DNA from: an uncultured Campylobacter sp.
GTDB taxonomy: Bacteria; Campylobacterota; Campylobacteria; Campylobacterales; Campylobacteraceae
DNA: 25,971 nt
Assembly (NCBI RefSeq): GCF_938030685.1
Contig: NZ_CALHHX010000122.1
Coordinates: forward strand, 1 to 25,971
Direction of reading: 5' to 3'
Shown: one piece after another, positions 24,676-25,971 of the stretch
How positions within the stretch are numbered: the stretch's first letter is position 1
Layout: every line of letters starts with the position of its first letter
Made by a program: the position numbers and the translations under genes
The notes under the pieces: model-generated
What the model was told of the DNA's origin: nothing
The model's input: only the letters and a program-made list of their open reading frames with translations
The model's database searches: none

Positions 24676-25659
24676 CTAATCTTTGCCGCCAGAATTTTGC
24701 GAGGCGGGATTTTTAGAATTATATTTTTTTATATCCTTTGGATACATTCCTTTGTATTTTTTGAAACACGTGCTGAATTTGCTATGAGAAGAATAGCCCA
24801 CAGCTTCAGCTATATCTTGAATTTTAAGTGAGGAGTTCAATAAAAGTATCTCTGCCATATTCATTCGACGTCTTTGAGTATATTCAGTAATTGTGCATTG
24901 ATATTTTTGTTTAAATAATTTTTTAAGTTTAGTACCACTCATAGTGGATATTTTTTCCAAAGTTTTTTGTGAAATCAAGGTTGCATAATGATCATCTATA
25001 TAATTAGCAACTATTTCTAGAGCTTCATCATCAGCAATGGATATAGGATTGCTATACTTATTTAAAAATGAGTCTATAGTTATACTCAGCCATTCTTTTG
25101 CCTTTGACTCAAAAAAAATTTCAGCAGCAGGGGACGTCATTTTACAATTTAGTATATCTTTTGCAATTCTTTCCAAGGGTTTGTTTATAATCGTACTAGT
25201 ATTGAAAAATAAATTTTCATAGTCAGAAACCTTATTTTTATAAGAGGATAGACATTCGTCTATCATAGATTGTTTGAAATTTATACCTATCCCTAGATAG
25301 GGAGAGTTTTTGTGTAGTATAAACCTATAGTTTTTAGCGTTTTTAGTATTTATAACATAGAGTGAATTTGAAGAAAGATTTTGGTAAGGGTTAAAACTTT
25401 CTCCATTTGCTGTAACTAAATAAGATGAATAAAAGGAATAGAAATTATCCAAACCGGAAAAACTTGTGTGGATAATTTCTTTTTTTATGAAGACATCATG
25501 AATATCAATTGTAAAATTTTCGCCTTCATAAAACCAATATATACCTTCTGCATCATCTGTATTAAAACAGAATGTATGTCCTGTAGAAGAGTATTTTGTA
25601 TTATCAGTACATTCATTTGTAGAAAAATAGTTTTTAACAAAGTTGTAAAAATCGCTCAT
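24676..25659 (-). CDS. AraC-family transcription regulator with borrowed C-terminus
   Basis: DNA-binding regulator of 327 aa. The last ~100 native residues form an AraC/XylS double helix-turn-helix (SQKTLEKISTMSGTKLKKLF, then IQDIAEAVGYSSHSKFSTCF, then KKYKGMYPKDIKKY). The N-terminal ~200 residues have no motif I recognise. The start at 25659 is chosen because GGAGG lies five bases before that ATG; an upstream GTG at 25671 overlaps it. The final residues (NPASQNSGGKD) match the tail of the ABC ATPase at 3443-4312 (NPASQSSGGED), so the native stop was lost and the gene now ends in duplicated DNA. Codon use is strongly AT-biased, unlike all genes to the left, which suggests transfer, perhaps from a low-GC Firmicute (inference). 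It probably controls the divergent transporter. Confidence 0.92.
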   Translation of the reverse strand: MSDFYNFVKNYFSTNECTDNTKYSSTGHTFCFNTDDAEGIYWFYEGENFTIDIHDVFIKKEIIHTSFSGLDNFYSFYSSYLVTANGESFNPYQNLSSNSLYVINTKNAKNYRFILHKNSPYLGIGINFKQSMIDECLSSYKNKVSDYENLFFNTSTIINKPLERIAKDILNCKMTSPAAEIFFESKAKEWLSITIDSFLNKYSNPISIADDEALEIVANYIDDHYATLISQKTLEKISTMSGTKLKKLFKQKYQCTITEYTQRRRMNMAEILLLNSSLKIQDIAEAVGYSSHSKFSTCFKKYKGMYPKDIKKYNSKNPASQNSGGKD

Positions 25660-25886
25660 ATATACCTCCACTTATAATTTTATCCCAAATAGACAATATT
25701 CCTAATAGACATAGTTGGATATATCTAATTGATTGAACTACTAGTATATTATATAATAAATAAAAGGTGAAAACAAGCGAAAAAATGAGCCTTTATTGAT
25801 AAGGATTTAAAAGATATCTCTTATCATTAGTCTAAACAGGATATTTATACACCTGGTTAGATATAAGAAAAAGGAGGGGTTATTCA
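25660..25886. promoter_or_regulatory. Divergent promoter region of araC-type gene and transporter
   Basis: AT-rich 227-base gap between two divergent starts. For the regulator (minus strand): TTGTTT (25771-25776), 17-base spacer, TATAAT (25748-25753), a near-ideal sigma-70 promoter. For the transporter (plus strand): TTGATA (25796-25801), 17-base spacer, TCTTAT (25819-25824), a weaker candidate. The strict -35/-10 layout differs from the T-rich promoters of the native genes. Confidence 0.6.
25797..25826. promoter_or_regulatory. Inverted repeat, candidate operator
   Basis: TGATAAG (25797-25803) and CTTATCA (25820-25826) are perfect 7-bp inverted repeats separated by 16 bases, with the 8-bp palindrome AGATATCT inside. 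They overlap the proposed transporter promoter, a sensible place for the AraC-type protein or another repressor to bind. Confidence 0.45.
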
Positions 25887-25971
25887 TTGAAGAATAAGAA
25901 AAAATCAATACTAAAAAGACTAATGCCTTATGCCGGTAGGAAAAGTATTTTGTTTTATATTGCTATGATTA
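25887..25971 (+). CDS. Start of a probable ABC exporter gene (cut by window edge)
   Basis: Begins with TTG, seven bases after a very strong ribosome-binding site (AAGGAGGGG at 25871-25879). The 28 visible residues (MKNKKKSILKRLMPYAGRKS, then ILFYIAMI) are a basic N-terminus leading into a first membrane helix, as in the half-size ABC exporters (membrane domain plus ATPase) often encoded next to an AraC-family regulator in Firmicutes. The Walker motifs would lie beyond the window, so the family is inferred from the N-terminus and context only. Confidence 0.6.
   Translation, partial: MKNKKKSILKRLMPYAGRKSILFYIAMI

Larger units (their letters stand above)
23981..24713. repeat. Segmental duplication, copy B (broken)
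   Basis: Diverged copy of 2901-3550, same orientation. It contains the first ~62 codons of the thioredoxin lipoprotein gene, an enlarged spacer, and the last ~36 codons of the ABC ATPase gene. The left edge cuts the thioredoxin gene just before the CGAC active site; the right edge meets the AT-rich AraC gene at about 24713. The 10-mer TTTTAGAATT lies at both edges (23961-23970 and 24711-24720). Confidence 0.9.

Noticed and set aside
23907..24720. Insertion sequence or transposon as the source of the duplication
   Set aside because: There is no transposase fragment or terminal inverted repeat at the edges; the block is explained as duplicated resident genes.

Overview
The window looks like chromosome from a Campylobacter of the higher-GC type, as in the oral/gut species (C. 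gracilis, C. showae and C. rectus are the best guesses; species assignment is inference). The reasons are the epsilonproteobacterial gene set: a dihaem-PetC cytochrome bc1 operon, a giant fused CcsBA haem-lyase, and an Ftr1-P19 iron-uptake operon in the same order as C. jejuni Cj1658-Cj1664. Intergenic DNA is full of short AT palindromes (AAATTTTAAAATTT).

Layout. 1-791: mostly non-coding, with a strong 12-bp inverted repeat and one possible small membrane protein. 792-2363 (-): exported tannase-like esterase. 2595-10985 (-): an iron-uptake operon, read right to left as ftr1, p19, an Fe-S membrane protein, two FtsX-type permeases, an ABC ATPase and a thioredoxin-like lipoprotein. 11205-14086 (-): petABC, the cytochrome bc1 complex. 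14832-18266 (-): ccsBA, which attaches haem to c-type cytochromes such as PetC. 18585-19076 (-): creA. 19175-23906 (+): a tightly overlapping cluster of manB-type mutase, small hypothetical, alanine racemase, LemA and two TPM-domain proteins. 23981-24713: a diverged, broken second copy of the 3' end of the iron operon (start of the thioredoxin gene, the spacer ORF, and the tail of the ABC ATPase gene). 24714-25971: an AT-rich block of foreign appearance, with an AraC-family regulator transcribed leftward and the first codons of a divergent, probably ABC-transporter gene running off the right edge.

How the genes fit together. P19 is a periplasmic copper/iron-binding protein that works with the Ftr1 permease; the Fe-S membrane protein, the FtsX/ATPase pair and the thioredoxin are its conserved accessory proteins. 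PetABC and CcsBA serve respiration on c-type cytochromes. The plus-strand cluster serves surface sugar and cell-wall metabolism.

The most interesting point is the junction at about 24713. There the AT-rich AraC gene runs in frame into the duplicated ABC-ATPase tail, so the last dozen or so residues of the regulator (NPASQNSGGKD) are borrowed from an unrelated gene. The same block is a recognisable 91%-identical partial copy (hand count over 190 bases) of DNA 21 kb away. Other notable signals are two perfect hairpins inside the iron operon, the recurring 14-bp palindrome, and Asn/Ser/Gln-rich protein segments that seem to be built from the same AT-rich repeat units. I found no clear CRISPR array, rRNA, tRNA or intact insertion sequence.
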